This document shows, piece by piece, positions 15,596-21,581 of a stretch of DNA of 21,581 nucleotides. Source of the stretch: a bacterium (GTDB taxonomy: Bacteria; 4484-113; JALSIF01); assembly GCA_026981635.1 (NCBI GenBank), contig JALSIF010000115.1, positions 1-21,581 of the forward strand. The letters are read 5' to 3'. The notes under the pieces were generated by a model. That model made no database searches. It was not told the DNA's origin and saw only the letters and a list, made by a program, of their open reading frames with translations. The position numbers and the translations under genes were made by a program. Within the stretch, counting starts at the first letter, position 1. Each line of letters opens with the position of its first letter.

Positions 15596-15622
15596 CAAAG
15601 TAGGCGATAGTGCTGCCGATAA
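15596..15622 (+). promoter_or_regulatory. Sigma-28 (FliA) promoter before the DUF6470 gene
   Basis: CAAAGTAG (15596-15603), exactly 11 bases, then GCCGATAA (15615-15622). The -10 is a full match to the FliA consensus and the -35 holds the AAAGT core. Predicted start is near 15629, giving a leader of about 15 bases that includes a GAGGCAGG run. Confidence 0.75.
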
Positions 15623-15643
15623 CTTGATGATGAGGCAGGCAAA

Positions 15644-16045
15644 GTGAGAATACCGGGGCAGTCAGTTGCTGGTGCACTCGGACTTGTGGAGGGGCTAAAT
15701 GGCCGCTTCTCACCCCTTTATGCTGACCGTGCTCCCCGTCGCCCCACCATCCGGCTGGACATGACCACCCAGCGGGCCGAGATGGGCTATCTGAAGCCAG
15801 TTGCCCTGGCGAGGGATTTTGGTGAACTATCCCGCCAGCGGGGTCTGGAAGGGATTGGCCGTACCGCTGAGGAGGGGGACTTTCTCTCCCGCATTGAGGA
15901 CTATGGGGATGCCCGGGAGAGAGTCGCTCAGCTCGGCCTTCGCATCTATCAGCTAATTGAGCGGGAGTTCAATGTGGGGCTTATGCCGAGGAGTCGGGTG
16001 CGGGCGGAGTTTCCCCTCCGCGGGCCGATGGAGATCGTGGTCTAG
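15644..16045 (+). CDS. DUF6470 family protein, flagellar-cluster associated
   Basis: A 133-residue protein. It resembles DUF6470, a family found next to fliW in Bacillota-type flagellar clusters and with no established role. Seen here are a strand-forming PTIRLDMTTQRAEMGYLKP, then the characteristic GLEGIGRTAEEGDFLSRIED, and a helix ERVAQLGLRIYQLI. The usual family layout has several repeated strands of the type IxIxTxxAxxxI in front; here only about one or two are recognisable, so this is a short or divergent member. GTG at 15644 is chosen because the family N-terminus begins RIP and a purine-rich run precedes it. It lies nine bases before fliW and has its own sigma-28-like promoter, so the pair probably forms a late flagellar operon. 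Confidence 0.75.
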   Translation: MRIPGQSVAGALGLVEGLNGRFSPLYADRAPRRPTIRLDMTTQRAEMGYLKPVALARDFGELSRQRGLEGIGRTAEEGDFLSRIEDYGDARERVAQLGLRIYQLIEREFNVGLMPRSRVRAEFPLRGPMEIVV

Positions 16046-16049
16046 GAGG
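16044..16049 (+). promoter_or_regulatory. Shine-Dalgarno that sets the fliW start
   Basis: AGGAGG, five bases before the GTG at 16055. It overlaps the earlier in-frame GTG at 16049, which would have no space for it, so 16055 is the likely start. Confidence 0.75.
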
Positions 16050-16054
16050 TGTGG

Positions 16055-16513
16055 GTGAAGCAGTTTGAGAGCCAGCGGCTGGGCCTGATTGAGTTCCGGG
16101 AGGAGGATGTGATCACCTTCCCCCACGGACTGATCGGCTTTGCCAGCCTAAACCGCTTCGTGCTGGTGAGTGACCCCCGCCTCACCCCCTTCCTCTGGCT
16201 CCAGTCACTGGATGACCCGGCGGTCTGCTTTCTGGTGGTCAACCCCTTCCTCATCTTTCCCGACTACGAGATTGATACTGAGCTAGACCCCGCCCTGAGA
16301 AATGAGATCGGGGCGGTGGAGGAGCTTGAGGTGCTGACCATCGTCACGGTGGCGGAGGAGTTTTCCGACAGCACGGTAAACCTGCTGGGGCCGCTGATTA
16401 TCAACCGCAAGCGGCGGCTGGGTTTTCAGATTGCCCTTACCGACTCAAACTATTGCACCCGCCACCCCCTGTTTAGCCAGGCTAGCCCAGAAGGCTCCCG
16501 CCAGGCGGTATAG
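16055..16513 (+). CDS. fliW: Flagellar assembly factor FliW
   Basis: A 152-residue FliW. In Bacillus subtilis FliW binds the RNA-binding regulator CsrA and also flagellin, so that free FliW relieves CsrA repression of flagellin translation. The family features are present: RLGLIEFREEDVITFPHGL, IGFASLNRFVL, the FLWLQSLDDPAVCFLVVNP core with its aromatic LQS pattern, and TVNLLGPLIINRKRRLGFQ. The length is typical. The start at 16055 (MKQFESQRLG) is set by AGGAGG upstream. DUF6470 precedes it by nine bases. Usually csrA follows directly; here the next gene is a convergent transporter seven bases away, so csrA, if present, is elsewhere. Confidence 0.95.
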   Translation: MKQFESQRLGLIEFREEDVITFPHGLIGFASLNRFVLVSDPRLTPFLWLQSLDDPAVCFLVVNPFLIFPDYEIDTELDPALRNEIGAVEELEVLTIVTVAEEFSDSTVNLLGPLIINRKRRLGFQIALTDSNYCTRHPLFSQASPEGSRQAV

Positions 16514-16520
16514 CTTCGTC

Positions 16521-17846
16521 CTAGCCCGCACTCCCCAGCGCAGGACGCCGGACGGGGCGGCGGACGTCCAGGTGGCGGAAGCCCAGCCAGAAGATGGCAA
16601 TGCCCAGGGGATAGAGCAGGGCGGTAGCCAGGAAGGGAGCCACGTAGTTGAAGGCCTCAATGGTGTAGCCCCAGAGGGTGGCGGTCTCATAGCCCGCCCG
16701 GCCGATCTCCTCAATCAGCCAGCCCCCCACCACGACACCCAGGGAGCGCCCCAGGGGAAAGAGGGCGGTCTGGAAGGAGACCACGTTTATCCGCTGGTGC
16801 TCGGGGAAGGTGGTCATGAGGAAGTTGGAGGTGACCGGGTGGACCATGTTCATCAGGCTGTCGCGGAGGACAAAGCTGGCTCCCACGATCCACAGCTGGT
16901 GGGGAAGGGCGATGCCAAAGATAAAGGGAACCGAGAGGGCCTGGCAGAAGGCCACCGTCCCCACCAGTCCCAGACGCCTGACCAGGGGTGGGGTGGCCAA
17001 GGTGGAGAGGCCCATCACCAGGGTGGATAGGCCGCGGATGAAGCCGATGGCCGTCTCTCCCGCCAGCAGGCGGATCTTGAGGAAGAGGGGGAAGAAGGGG
17101 ATCATGAAGCCACTGCCCAGCCCTACGGTCAGGTCATAGACGGCGAGCACCCAGATGCGCCGGTCCCGGAAGAGTTCGCCCAGGTTTTTTCGGAACACTC
17201 CCCTCACGTAGGGAGAAGGGGTGCCCTTGGTGTCGGGCAGGCGGGCCAGGAGGTAGATGGCGTAGAGGTTGGTGGCGGTAAAGGCAAGCAGGCTTACGGT
17301 GTAGGAGCTTAGGGAACCCATGCCGGCGAAGCGGATAAGGCCCTCGGCCAGGGCGCCCGAGGCCATGGCCCCTACCACGAAGCCGCCAATCCTCACCGAA
17401 TTGGTGAGGGGAAAGAGGTAGTCCCGCTCCTCCTCCCGGCTGGCATAGTCGGCGATGAAGGGGTCAACGTTGATGCTTAGGGCGGTGTGGGCCATGCCGG
17501 CTACTGCCGAGGAGATGATCAGCAGCCAGGGACCAAACAGGGGAGTCCCCGCCGCCAGCACCAGGGTCACGATGGAGACGAGCAGGACAACGCTGGCGGC
17601 AAGCATCACCGGTTTCCTGCCTAGGCGGCGACAGAGCCAGGCGGCGGGGAAGGAGAATACCCCGCCGGCAAAGAGGAAGCCACCGATGACCAGGCCGATT
17701 ACCGCTTCGTCCCTCCCCCCCTGCTTGATGAGCAGGGCCTCCAGGGTCATCAGCGCCCCCTGGGTGAGGGACCAGAGGCCGATGATGGCAATCAGTCCCT
17801 TGAGGGCGGGGTGGGCCCGAGTGAGTTGAATTGCGTAGGTTTTCAT
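16521..17846 (-). CDS. Major facilitator superfamily transporter
   Basis: A 441-residue membrane protein with about twelve hydrophobic helices, as expected for a single-polypeptide secondary transporter. The MFS motif A is seen between helices 2 and 3 as PAAWLCRRLGRKPVM, with the usual Arg-x-Gly-Arg-x-Pro-like pattern, and a looser copy in the second half (PPLVRRLGLVGTVAF). A charged cytoplasmic loop near residue 210 (RLPDTKGTPS, then RGVFRKNLGELFRDRRIW) separates the two six-helix bundles. The sequence pattern resembles the drug- or sugar-efflux type, but no substrate can be named. The start is ATG (MKTYAIQL) with a weak SD sequence. The acyltransferase gene lies upstream, 60 bases away; the end faces fliW with a gap of only seven bases. 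Confidence 0.92.
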   Translation of the reverse strand: MKTYAIQLTRAHPALKGLIAIIGLWSLTQGALMTLEALLIKQGGRDEAVIGLVIGGFLFAGGVFSFPAAWLCRRLGRKPVMLAASVVLLVSIVTLVLAAGTPLFGPWLLIISSAVAGMAHTALSINVDPFIADYASREEERDYLFPLTNSVRIGGFVVGAMASGALAEGLIRFAGMGSLSSYTVSLLAFTATNLYAIYLLARLPDTKGTPSPYVRGVFRKNLGELFRDRRIWVLAVYDLTVGLGSGFMIPFFPLFLKIRLLAGETAIGFIRGLSTLVMGLSTLATPPLVRRLGLVGTVAFCQALSVPFIFGIALPHQLWIVGASFVLRDSLMNMVHPVTSNFLMTTFPEHQRINVVSFQTALFPLGRSLGVVVGGWLIEEIGRAGYETATLWGYTIEAFNYVAPFLATALLYPLGIAIFWLGFRHLDVRRPVRRPALGSAG

Positions 17847-17906
17847 CTGCCAGCCTGGTTGGGTCGTATTTGGTTACCCAGAAGGTAAGGATATATCTAC
17901 CGGAAC

Positions 17907-18755
17907 CTAGCCCTCCTCCTTTTCCTCAGGTTGGGGAATGAACTTGGCCCGGGGGAAGAGGGCGCGAATCAGCGCGGCCTCGGCGGGGTGGCCCCGCTTG
18001 AGGTAAATACGCCGGTCAAGGTCAAAGATAACCTCTCCTTCGGCCTCGGCCTCCTTCAGCCTCCCCTGCTGGGGCTGGAAGCGGTAGGCCCTGCCGCCGG
18101 CGAGGAAGCGGATCTCATCCCAGGGAAGCTCCTTCGGGGCATGGCGGGAGAGGAGCTCCTCCATGAGGGAAAGCCTTTCCTCAGGGGTTAGCTCCCGGAA
18201 GGGGGGCCCCCCCAAGCGGTCGGTAAGGTCTTCGGCTGGGATCCCGCCAAAGATGCGGTTTGAGGGCACCTCCCGGGTGACCACCGCACCGGCCAGGATG
18301 AGGGCCCGCTCTCCCACCCCGGCGGCAACCTGTGCCCCCACTCCGATCCAGGCGTCGTCGTCCACCGTGAGGGGCCACTTCTTATCAAAGCGGCAGCCGG
18401 CAATGAGGTCTCCACCGGTGAAGTGGGTCCACAGGGAGGCGGCGGTGGAGATGACCACGTTGTTGCCGATTATTAGCTGGTCGGTGCAGTTGAGCACCAC
18501 CTGCTCGCCGATCCAGGTGTTGTGGCCAATCTTTGTTCCCTGGTAGCCGTAGATGGTGGTTCCCCGGTGGATACGTACGTGGTCGCCGATTAAAAGCTTG
18601 CGGCAGCGCACCCTTACCCCATGGTCAATGAAGCTGTAGTCCCCCACCACCAGCTCTTCCAGGGGGCCATCTATGCCAGCCAGATCTGCCCCTTCATCTA
18701 TGTGGGCGGTGGGGGAGATGGCCGCTTCCTCTGCCGCGATGCGGGGGGGCACCAT
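17907..18755 (-). CDS. Left-handed beta-helix acyltransferase with extra C-terminal region
   Basis: A 282-residue protein. Residues about 8-190 are hexapeptide repeats of a left-handed parallel beta-helix (LVVGDYSFIDHGVRVRCRKL, then LLIGDHVRIHRGTTI, KIGHNTWIGEQVVLNC, LIIGNNVVISTAASLW), with the usual acceptor-loop region WTHFTGGDLIAG and the ending GAVVTREVPSNRIFGGIPAE. This architecture transfers acetyl or similar groups from CoA, often onto sugars. About 90 residues follow (ELTPEERLSLMEELLSRH onward), ending in an acidic tail, which is longer than most members and unrecognised. The start may be ATG 18755 or the GTG directly after it. A -10-like TAGCAT lies upstream. Substrate unknown; gene lies between yceI and an MFS gene. 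Confidence 0.85.
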   Translation of the reverse strand: MVPPRIAAEEAAISPTAHIDEGADLAGIDGPLEELVVGDYSFIDHGVRVRCRKLLIGDHVRIHRGTTIYGYQGTKIGHNTWIGEQVVLNCTDQLIIGNNVVISTAASLWTHFTGGDLIAGCRFDKKWPLTVDDDAWIGVGAQVAAGVGERALILAGAVVTREVPSNRIFGGIPAEDLTDRLGGPPFRELTPEERLSLMEELLSRHAPKELPWDEIRFLAGGRAYRFQPQQGRLKEAEAEGEVIFDLDRRIYLKRGHPAEAALIRALFPRAKFIPQPEEKEEG

Positions 18756-18761
18756 GCCCCT

Positions 18762-18767
18762 ATGCTA
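18762..18767 (-). promoter_or_regulatory. Candidate -10 element for the acyltransferase gene
   Basis: Minus-strand TAGCAT, six bases before the ATG at 18755 or nine before the GTG at 18752. A TTGACA at 18777-18782 lies only nine bases upstream of it, too close to act as its -35. Confidence 0.3.
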
Positions 18768-18795
18768 GCCGAGAGCTGTCAAGGGGGTAGTGGCC

Positions 18796-19407
18796 CTACT
18801 TGGAAGCGGCTTCCAGGGAGATGTAGAGCTCCACCTGGTTCCCTATCCCTCCCATCATGTAGGTCATACCGAAGTCGCTGCGGCGGATGGTAAGCACACC
18901 GAAGAAGCCCACTCGCTTGGCGCCCGAGGGGTCCTGGGCCTCGCCCAGCTTTTCCACCTCCAGGGAGACCTCCTTGGTTATTCCCCTCAGGGTCAAGTTT
19001 CCGGTGACTTTTAGGTGCTTGCCTTCACTTCCCGCCACCTCCTCAACTTTGGTGCTCTCAAAGGTGATGGTGGGGTACTTTTCCACCAGGAAGAAGTCCT
19101 TTCCCCGCAGGTGGCTGTCGCGGGCCTGATTGCCGGTGTCAATGGAGGCGGCCTCCACCACCACTCTGACTGAGCTGCTGGCGGGGTTTTTGGGGTCGTA
19201 GACGATCTTGCCTGAGAATTTGTTGAAGCGGCCGAAGCTCCAGCTAATGCCCAGGTGCTTGACCCGGAAGGTGATATAGGAGTGGACCGGGTCCACCCGG
19301 TAGTCGCGGGGAGCGGCCAGGACGGGAGAGGTGGTAGAGAGCACCATCCCCACTGCCAGGGCCAGCCACCAGGGGTGGTGGAGCCAGAGGGCTTTCTTTC
19401 TCACCAT
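18796..19407 (-). CDS. YceI family periplasmic/secreted protein
   Basis: A 203-residue YceI-family protein, a lipocalin-like beta barrel that binds polyisoprenoids in characterised relatives. A Sec signal peptide covers about residues 1-31: basic start (RKK), hydrophobic core, then SPVLA before APRDY as the likely cleavage site. The mature part shows the family pattern: YRVDPVHSYITFRVKHLGIS at the start, FNKFSGKIVYDP, VVVEAASIDTGNQARDSHLR (followed by GKDFFLVEKYPTITFES), LTLRGITKEVSLEVE and FGMTY. Start may be ATG 19407 or the next GTG; GGAGGG lies about eight bases upstream. A sigma-70-type promoter is predicted at 19468-19496, shared with the divergent SRAP gene region. The acyltransferase gene follows 40 bases downstream. 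Confidence 0.93.
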   Translation of the reverse strand: MVRKKALWLHHPWWLALAVGMVLSTTSPVLAAPRDYRVDPVHSYITFRVKHLGISWSFGRFNKFSGKIVYDPKNPASSSVRVVVEAASIDTGNQARDSHLRGKDFFLVEKYPTITFESTKVEEVAGSEGKHLKVTGNLTLRGITKEVSLEVEKLGEAQDPSGAKRVGFFGVLTIRRSDFGMTYMMGGIGNQVELYISLEAASK

Positions 19408-19467
19408 TGCAGTTTTCCCTCCCTTCGGTTCCTCGCTAGGGATAGAGACTTGCCGACTGGCCTTTCT

Positions 19468-19496
19468 GTTCTAGGGGGGAGGGCCAGCCCAGGCAA
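19468..19496 (-). promoter_or_regulatory. Sigma-70-type promoter for yceI
   Basis: On the minus strand TTGCCT (19491-19496), 17 bases, then TAGAAC (19468-19473). It would start near 19461 and give a leader of about 53 bases with an SD sequence. It abuts the divergent -10 of the SRAP gene. Confidence 0.45.
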
Positions 19497-19499
19497 GGC

Positions 19500-19505
19500 T
19501 ATCAT
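19500..19505 (+). promoter_or_regulatory. Candidate -10 element for the SRAP gene
   Basis: TATCAT nine bases before the GTG at 19515, with no SD sequence. It lies immediately beside the -35 of the divergent yceI promoter, so the two may compete for polymerase. Confidence 0.45.
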
Positions 19506-19514
19506 TCCCGCAGT

Positions 19515-20237
19515 GTGTGCGGACGGTTTGCCCTGATCCTCGGCCGGGAGGAGATCGCTGCCCACTTTGAATTGAGCGAACTTCCCGGACTGGTGGAACC
19601 CCGCTACAACATCTCGCCGGGGCAGGAGATCCTCACCGTGGTGGAGGACGAGGGGGGGGAGCGGGTGGGCAGGTTCATGCGCTGGGGGCTGGTGCCAAGC
19701 TGGGCCAGGGAGCTTTCCAGCGGCTACCGGATGATCAACGCACGGGCAGAAAGCCTCACCGAGCGCCCCGCCTTCCGAGGACCCCTCCGTCGTCAGCGCT
19801 GCATCATTCCAGCAACCGGCTTCTACGAGTGGAAGCAGACGGGGGCAGACAAAAAGCCCTACTTCATCCGCTCCCCGGAGGACGAGCCGCTGGCTCTGGC
19901 CGGGCTGTGGGAGCGGTGGTGGCCGCCGGAGGTGGAGGACCGAAGCGAGGTGGAGCCCCTCTACTCCTGCACCATCATCACCGTACCGGCGGCGGGCGGG
20001 GTGGAGGGGATCCACCACCGGATGCCGGCCGTCCTGCCCCGGGAGGTGTGGGAGAGCTGGCTATCACCCCGCAACCAGGCGGTGGAGGAGCTTAGGGAAA
20101 TGCTCCTTTCTCTTCCCCAGCGGGTGGAGCTTCTGGCCTACCCGGTCAGCCGTCGGGTAAACCGGGCCGATGTGGAGGGACCAGAGCTCATCGTCCCCCA
20201 GGAAGAAAGGCCAGGCGATCTCTTCTCGGGGCAGTAG
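19515..20237 (+). CDS. SRAP (YedK/HMCES) abasic-site protein
   Basis: A 240-residue SOS-response-associated peptidase family member. These proteins bind abasic sites in single-stranded DNA and form a covalent thiazolidine with the N-terminal cysteine exposed when Met is removed. The start gives MCGRFAL, with Cys2, confirming GTG 19515. Other family residues are clear: PRYNISPGQEI, MRWGLVPSWA, the NARAES motif with Asn and Glu, RCIIPATGFYEWK with the catalytic Glu, and IHHRMPAVL with the conserved His. Length is typical. There is no SD sequence; a -10-like TATCAT nine bases upstream suggests a leaderless mRNA. It is divergent from yceI and converges on aroB with a gap of six bases. Confidence 0.96.
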   Translation: MCGRFALILGREEIAAHFELSELPGLVEPRYNISPGQEILTVVEDEGGERVGRFMRWGLVPSWARELSSGYRMINARAESLTERPAFRGPLRRQRCIIPATGFYEWKQTGADKKPYFIRSPEDEPLALAGLWERWWPPEVEDRSEVEPLYSCTIITVPAAGGVEGIHHRMPAVLPREVWESWLSPRNQAVEELREMLLSLPQRVELLAYPVSRRVNRADVEGPELIVPQEERPGDLFSGQ

Positions 20238-20243
20238 GCAGGG

Positions 20244-21407
20244 CTACTCCACCTCCACCTTGGCAAGCTCCAGCAGGGCCTGCTCAAGCTCCTCTTGAGT
20301 AAGGTCGTCAGAAAGCTCGGCTAGGCCAATCTTTAGGGGCTTTACGAAGCTCACCCGCCCGCCTTCTCGCTTCTTGTCGTGCTGGATGAGCTGCCAGAAG
20401 ACCTCCACCTCCTCCACCCAGCGCAGGCTCACCTGGGTGGGCAGGCCAAAGCTTGCAAGCAGGGCGGAGAGGCGCTTAAGGTAGCCCTCCTCAAGCTCCC
20501 CCCTGAGTTGGCTTACCATGCTCTCAACCACCATCCCCCAGGCGATGGCCCGACCGTGGGGGATGCACTGTTTGGGGTTCTTTAGGGTCTCTGCCCGCAA
20601 CTCACCCCAGGTCTCCAGGGCGTGGCCGAAGGTGTGGCCGAAGTTGAGCAGGCGGCGTTTGCCCCGGTCGTAGGGGTCAAGCTCGATTAGCTCTCCCTTG
20701 TGGGCAAGGCAGCGCTGGCTAAGCTCCACCAGAACGCCCGCCTCCCGCTCCTCCAGGGGGCCGCGGCGCTCCTCCAGGAACTCCACCAGCCCGGGGTCAA
20801 AGAGGAAGGCGGTCTTTATCGCCTCGGCGATGCCGTTTCTGAACTCGGTGGCGTTCAGGGTCTCAAGGAAGTAGGGGCAGATGAGCACCCGGCGAGCGGG
20901 ATAGAAGGTGCCTACCTGGTTTTTGACCTTCTGCCAGTTTATGGCGGTCTTTCCCCCCAGGGCGGCGTCCACCTGGCCAACCAGGGTGGTGGGCACCAGC
21001 ACTAGGGGGGTCCCCCGGTGCCAGGTGGAGGCGGCAAAGGCGGCAAGGTCCATCACCGCCCCGCCGCCCAGGGCGATGAGCATGCCGTCGCGGCCCACCC
21101 GGCGCCTGAGCAGGGCGTCATATAGCTCCCGCAGGGCGGAAAGCTCCTTTACCTTCTCCCCGCCGGGCAGGACCAGGCTGTCCAGGCGGGTAAGCTCGGA
21201 GAGCCCCTCAAGCAGGCGGGCGTGGTAGGAGCTCTTCCCCTTGCGGTTTACCCCCCGGTCCACCACCAGCAGAACGCCACCGGTGGAGCGGTGCTCAATG
21301 ATCATTTCGGAAAGCTCGGCCAGAAGCTCCTCCGGCCCCACCCAGGCGATCTCGGTGGGCGGGTGGCAGGGGAAGGGGAGGGTGGCTTTAGAGTGCTCTA
21401 TCTTCAT
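20244..21407 (-). CDS. aroB: 3-dehydroquinate synthase
   Basis: A 387-residue AroB, which converts DAHP to 3-dehydroquinate with NAD and a metal, the second step of the shikimate pathway. The NAD-binding tract is LIALGGGAVMDLAAFAASTW (family GGGVIGDLAGFAA, with Met for the second Gly), followed by RGTPLVLVPTTLVGQVDAAL, GGKTAINWQKVKNQVGTFY and NGIAEAIKTAF. The metal ligand motif NFGHTFGHALE is near residue 255. I chose the ATG at 21407 (MKIEHSKATLPF); the open frame continues to 21464, but that stretch overlaps the aroK reading frame and looks unlike AroB. It overlaps aroK by 20 bases, so the two are probably coupled. The tail meets the SRAP gene. Confidence 0.95.
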   Translation of the reverse strand: MKIEHSKATLPFPCHPPTEIAWVGPEELLAELSEMIIEHRSTGGVLLVVDRGVNRKGKSSYHARLLEGLSELTRLDSLVLPGGEKVKELSALRELYDALLRRRVGRDGMLIALGGGAVMDLAAFAASTWHRGTPLVLVPTTLVGQVDAALGGKTAINWQKVKNQVGTFYPARRVLICPYFLETLNATEFRNGIAEAIKTAFLFDPGLVEFLEERRGPLEEREAGVLVELSQRCLAHKGELIELDPYDRGKRRLLNFGHTFGHALETWGELRAETLKNPKQCIPHGRAIAWGMVVESMVSQLRGELEEGYLKRLSALLASFGLPTQVSLRWVEEVEVFWQLIQHDKKREGGRVSFVKPLKIGLAELSDDLTQEELEQALLELAKVEVE

Positions 21408-21581
21408 AGAAGACCCGAACGATGATAGTGGCTGCCTGGCGGGGGGTGATGAGGGAGGGATCAAGGATGAGGTCGGCCTCCCGGTAGACCTCCCGGCGGC
21501 TCTGCCAGAGCCTTCTCAGCTCCTCGCGGGAGCGGCCGGTGGCCAGGGGGCGGTGGGGGTCGTGGGAGATGTGCTGCCAGA
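21388..21581 (-). CDS. aroK: Shikimate kinase (3' end only)
   Basis: The last 63 complete codons of an open frame entering from beyond the window. It contains DPHRPLATGRSREELRRLWQ, SRREVYREADLILDPSL and AATIIVRVF, which match the lid and the C-terminal helices of shikimate kinase: RPL, then R-x-x-x-Y-x-x-x-A-D, with the terminal helix. This enzyme phosphorylates shikimate in the same pathway as the following aroB. The TAA stop at 21388-21390 lies 20 bases inside aroB. The nucleotide-binding part is outside the window, so only the family-level call can be made. Confidence 0.85.
   Translation of the reverse strand, partial: WQHISHDPHRPLATGRSREELRRLWQSRREVYREADLILDPSLITPRQAATIIVRVFYEDRAL

Noticed and set aside
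16431-17030. Plus-strand open frame opposite the MFS gene
   Set aside because: Gly/His/Glu-rich shadow sequence with no domain; the minus strand has a clear 12-helix transporter.
18777-18782. Perfect TTGACA on the minus strand before the acyltransferase gene
   Set aside because: No -10 is found 16-18 bases downstream; the nearby TAGCAT is only nine bases away.
19401-20018. Minus-strand open frame opposite the SRAP gene
   Set aside because: It has no recognisable motif, while the plus-strand frame holds every SRAP motif.
21408-21464. Upstream extension of aroB to 21464
   Set aside because: The added residues overlap the aroK frame and do not resemble AroB; the ATG at 21407 gives a normal N-terminus.
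1-21581. CRISPR array, tRNA, rRNA, insertion sequence or phage genes
   Set aside because: I saw no regular direct repeats, no cloverleaf-like sequence and no transposase or phage protein motif.

Overview
The window is a GC-rich, tightly packed stretch of a chromosome from a flagellated bacterium. I see no mobile element, CRISPR array, tRNA or rRNA. The lineage cannot be fixed from these genes. The order flgJ-flgM-flgN-flgK-flgL-DUF6470-fliW resembles Bacillota-type and related deep-branching late flagellar clusters, but the base composition is high. Two habits stand out. First, 16 of 21 genes end in TAG, normally the rarest bacterial stop. Second, several genes that begin a transcription unit have a -10-like hexamer about 9-10 bases before a GTG start and no Shine-Dalgarno (SD) sequence, which suggests leaderless or nearly leaderless mRNAs. 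Genes inside operons (flgK, fliW) have good SD sequences.

Layout. 1-2361 (+): the end of an ECF-type sigma factor, a coupled two-helix membrane protein, a DUF488 protein and a predicted lipoprotein. 2403-4127 (+): a long-chain acyl-CoA synthetase-like enzyme, tail-to-tail with 4124-5002 (-), a membrane-anchored rhodanese-fold protein that lacks the catalytic cysteine. Divergent from it, 5118-8255 (+) encodes a 1045-residue lipoprotein with a ZU5-like region, about five PKD domains and a probable propeller. 8261-9517 (+): a LarC-type nickel-insertion protein.

9538-16513 (+) is the flagellar block: rod-binding FlgJ, anti-sigma FlgM, chaperone FlgN, hook-filament junction proteins FlgK and FlgL, a DUF6470 protein and FliW. 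FlgL is about three times the usual length because of a large repeat-built insertion. Sites resembling the FliA (sigma-28) promoter lie before flgJ, before flgM and before the DUF6470 gene; the last matches the -10 octamer perfectly with an exact 11-base spacer. This suggests late-gene control, with FlgM, the inhibitor of sigma-28, encoded in the same block. No csrA follows fliW.

16521-19407 (-): an MFS transporter, a left-handed beta-helix acyltransferase with an extra C-terminal region, and a secreted YceI protein. 19515-20237 (+): an SRAP/YedK (HMCES) protein, divergent from yceI. 20244-21581 (-): aroB preceded by the 3' end of aroK, overlapping by 20 bases, a shikimate-pathway operon.

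No stretch over 300 bases lacks a gene. The longest gaps, 5003-5117 and 19408-19514, are divergent promoter regions. The three convergent junctions have essentially no room for terminators.
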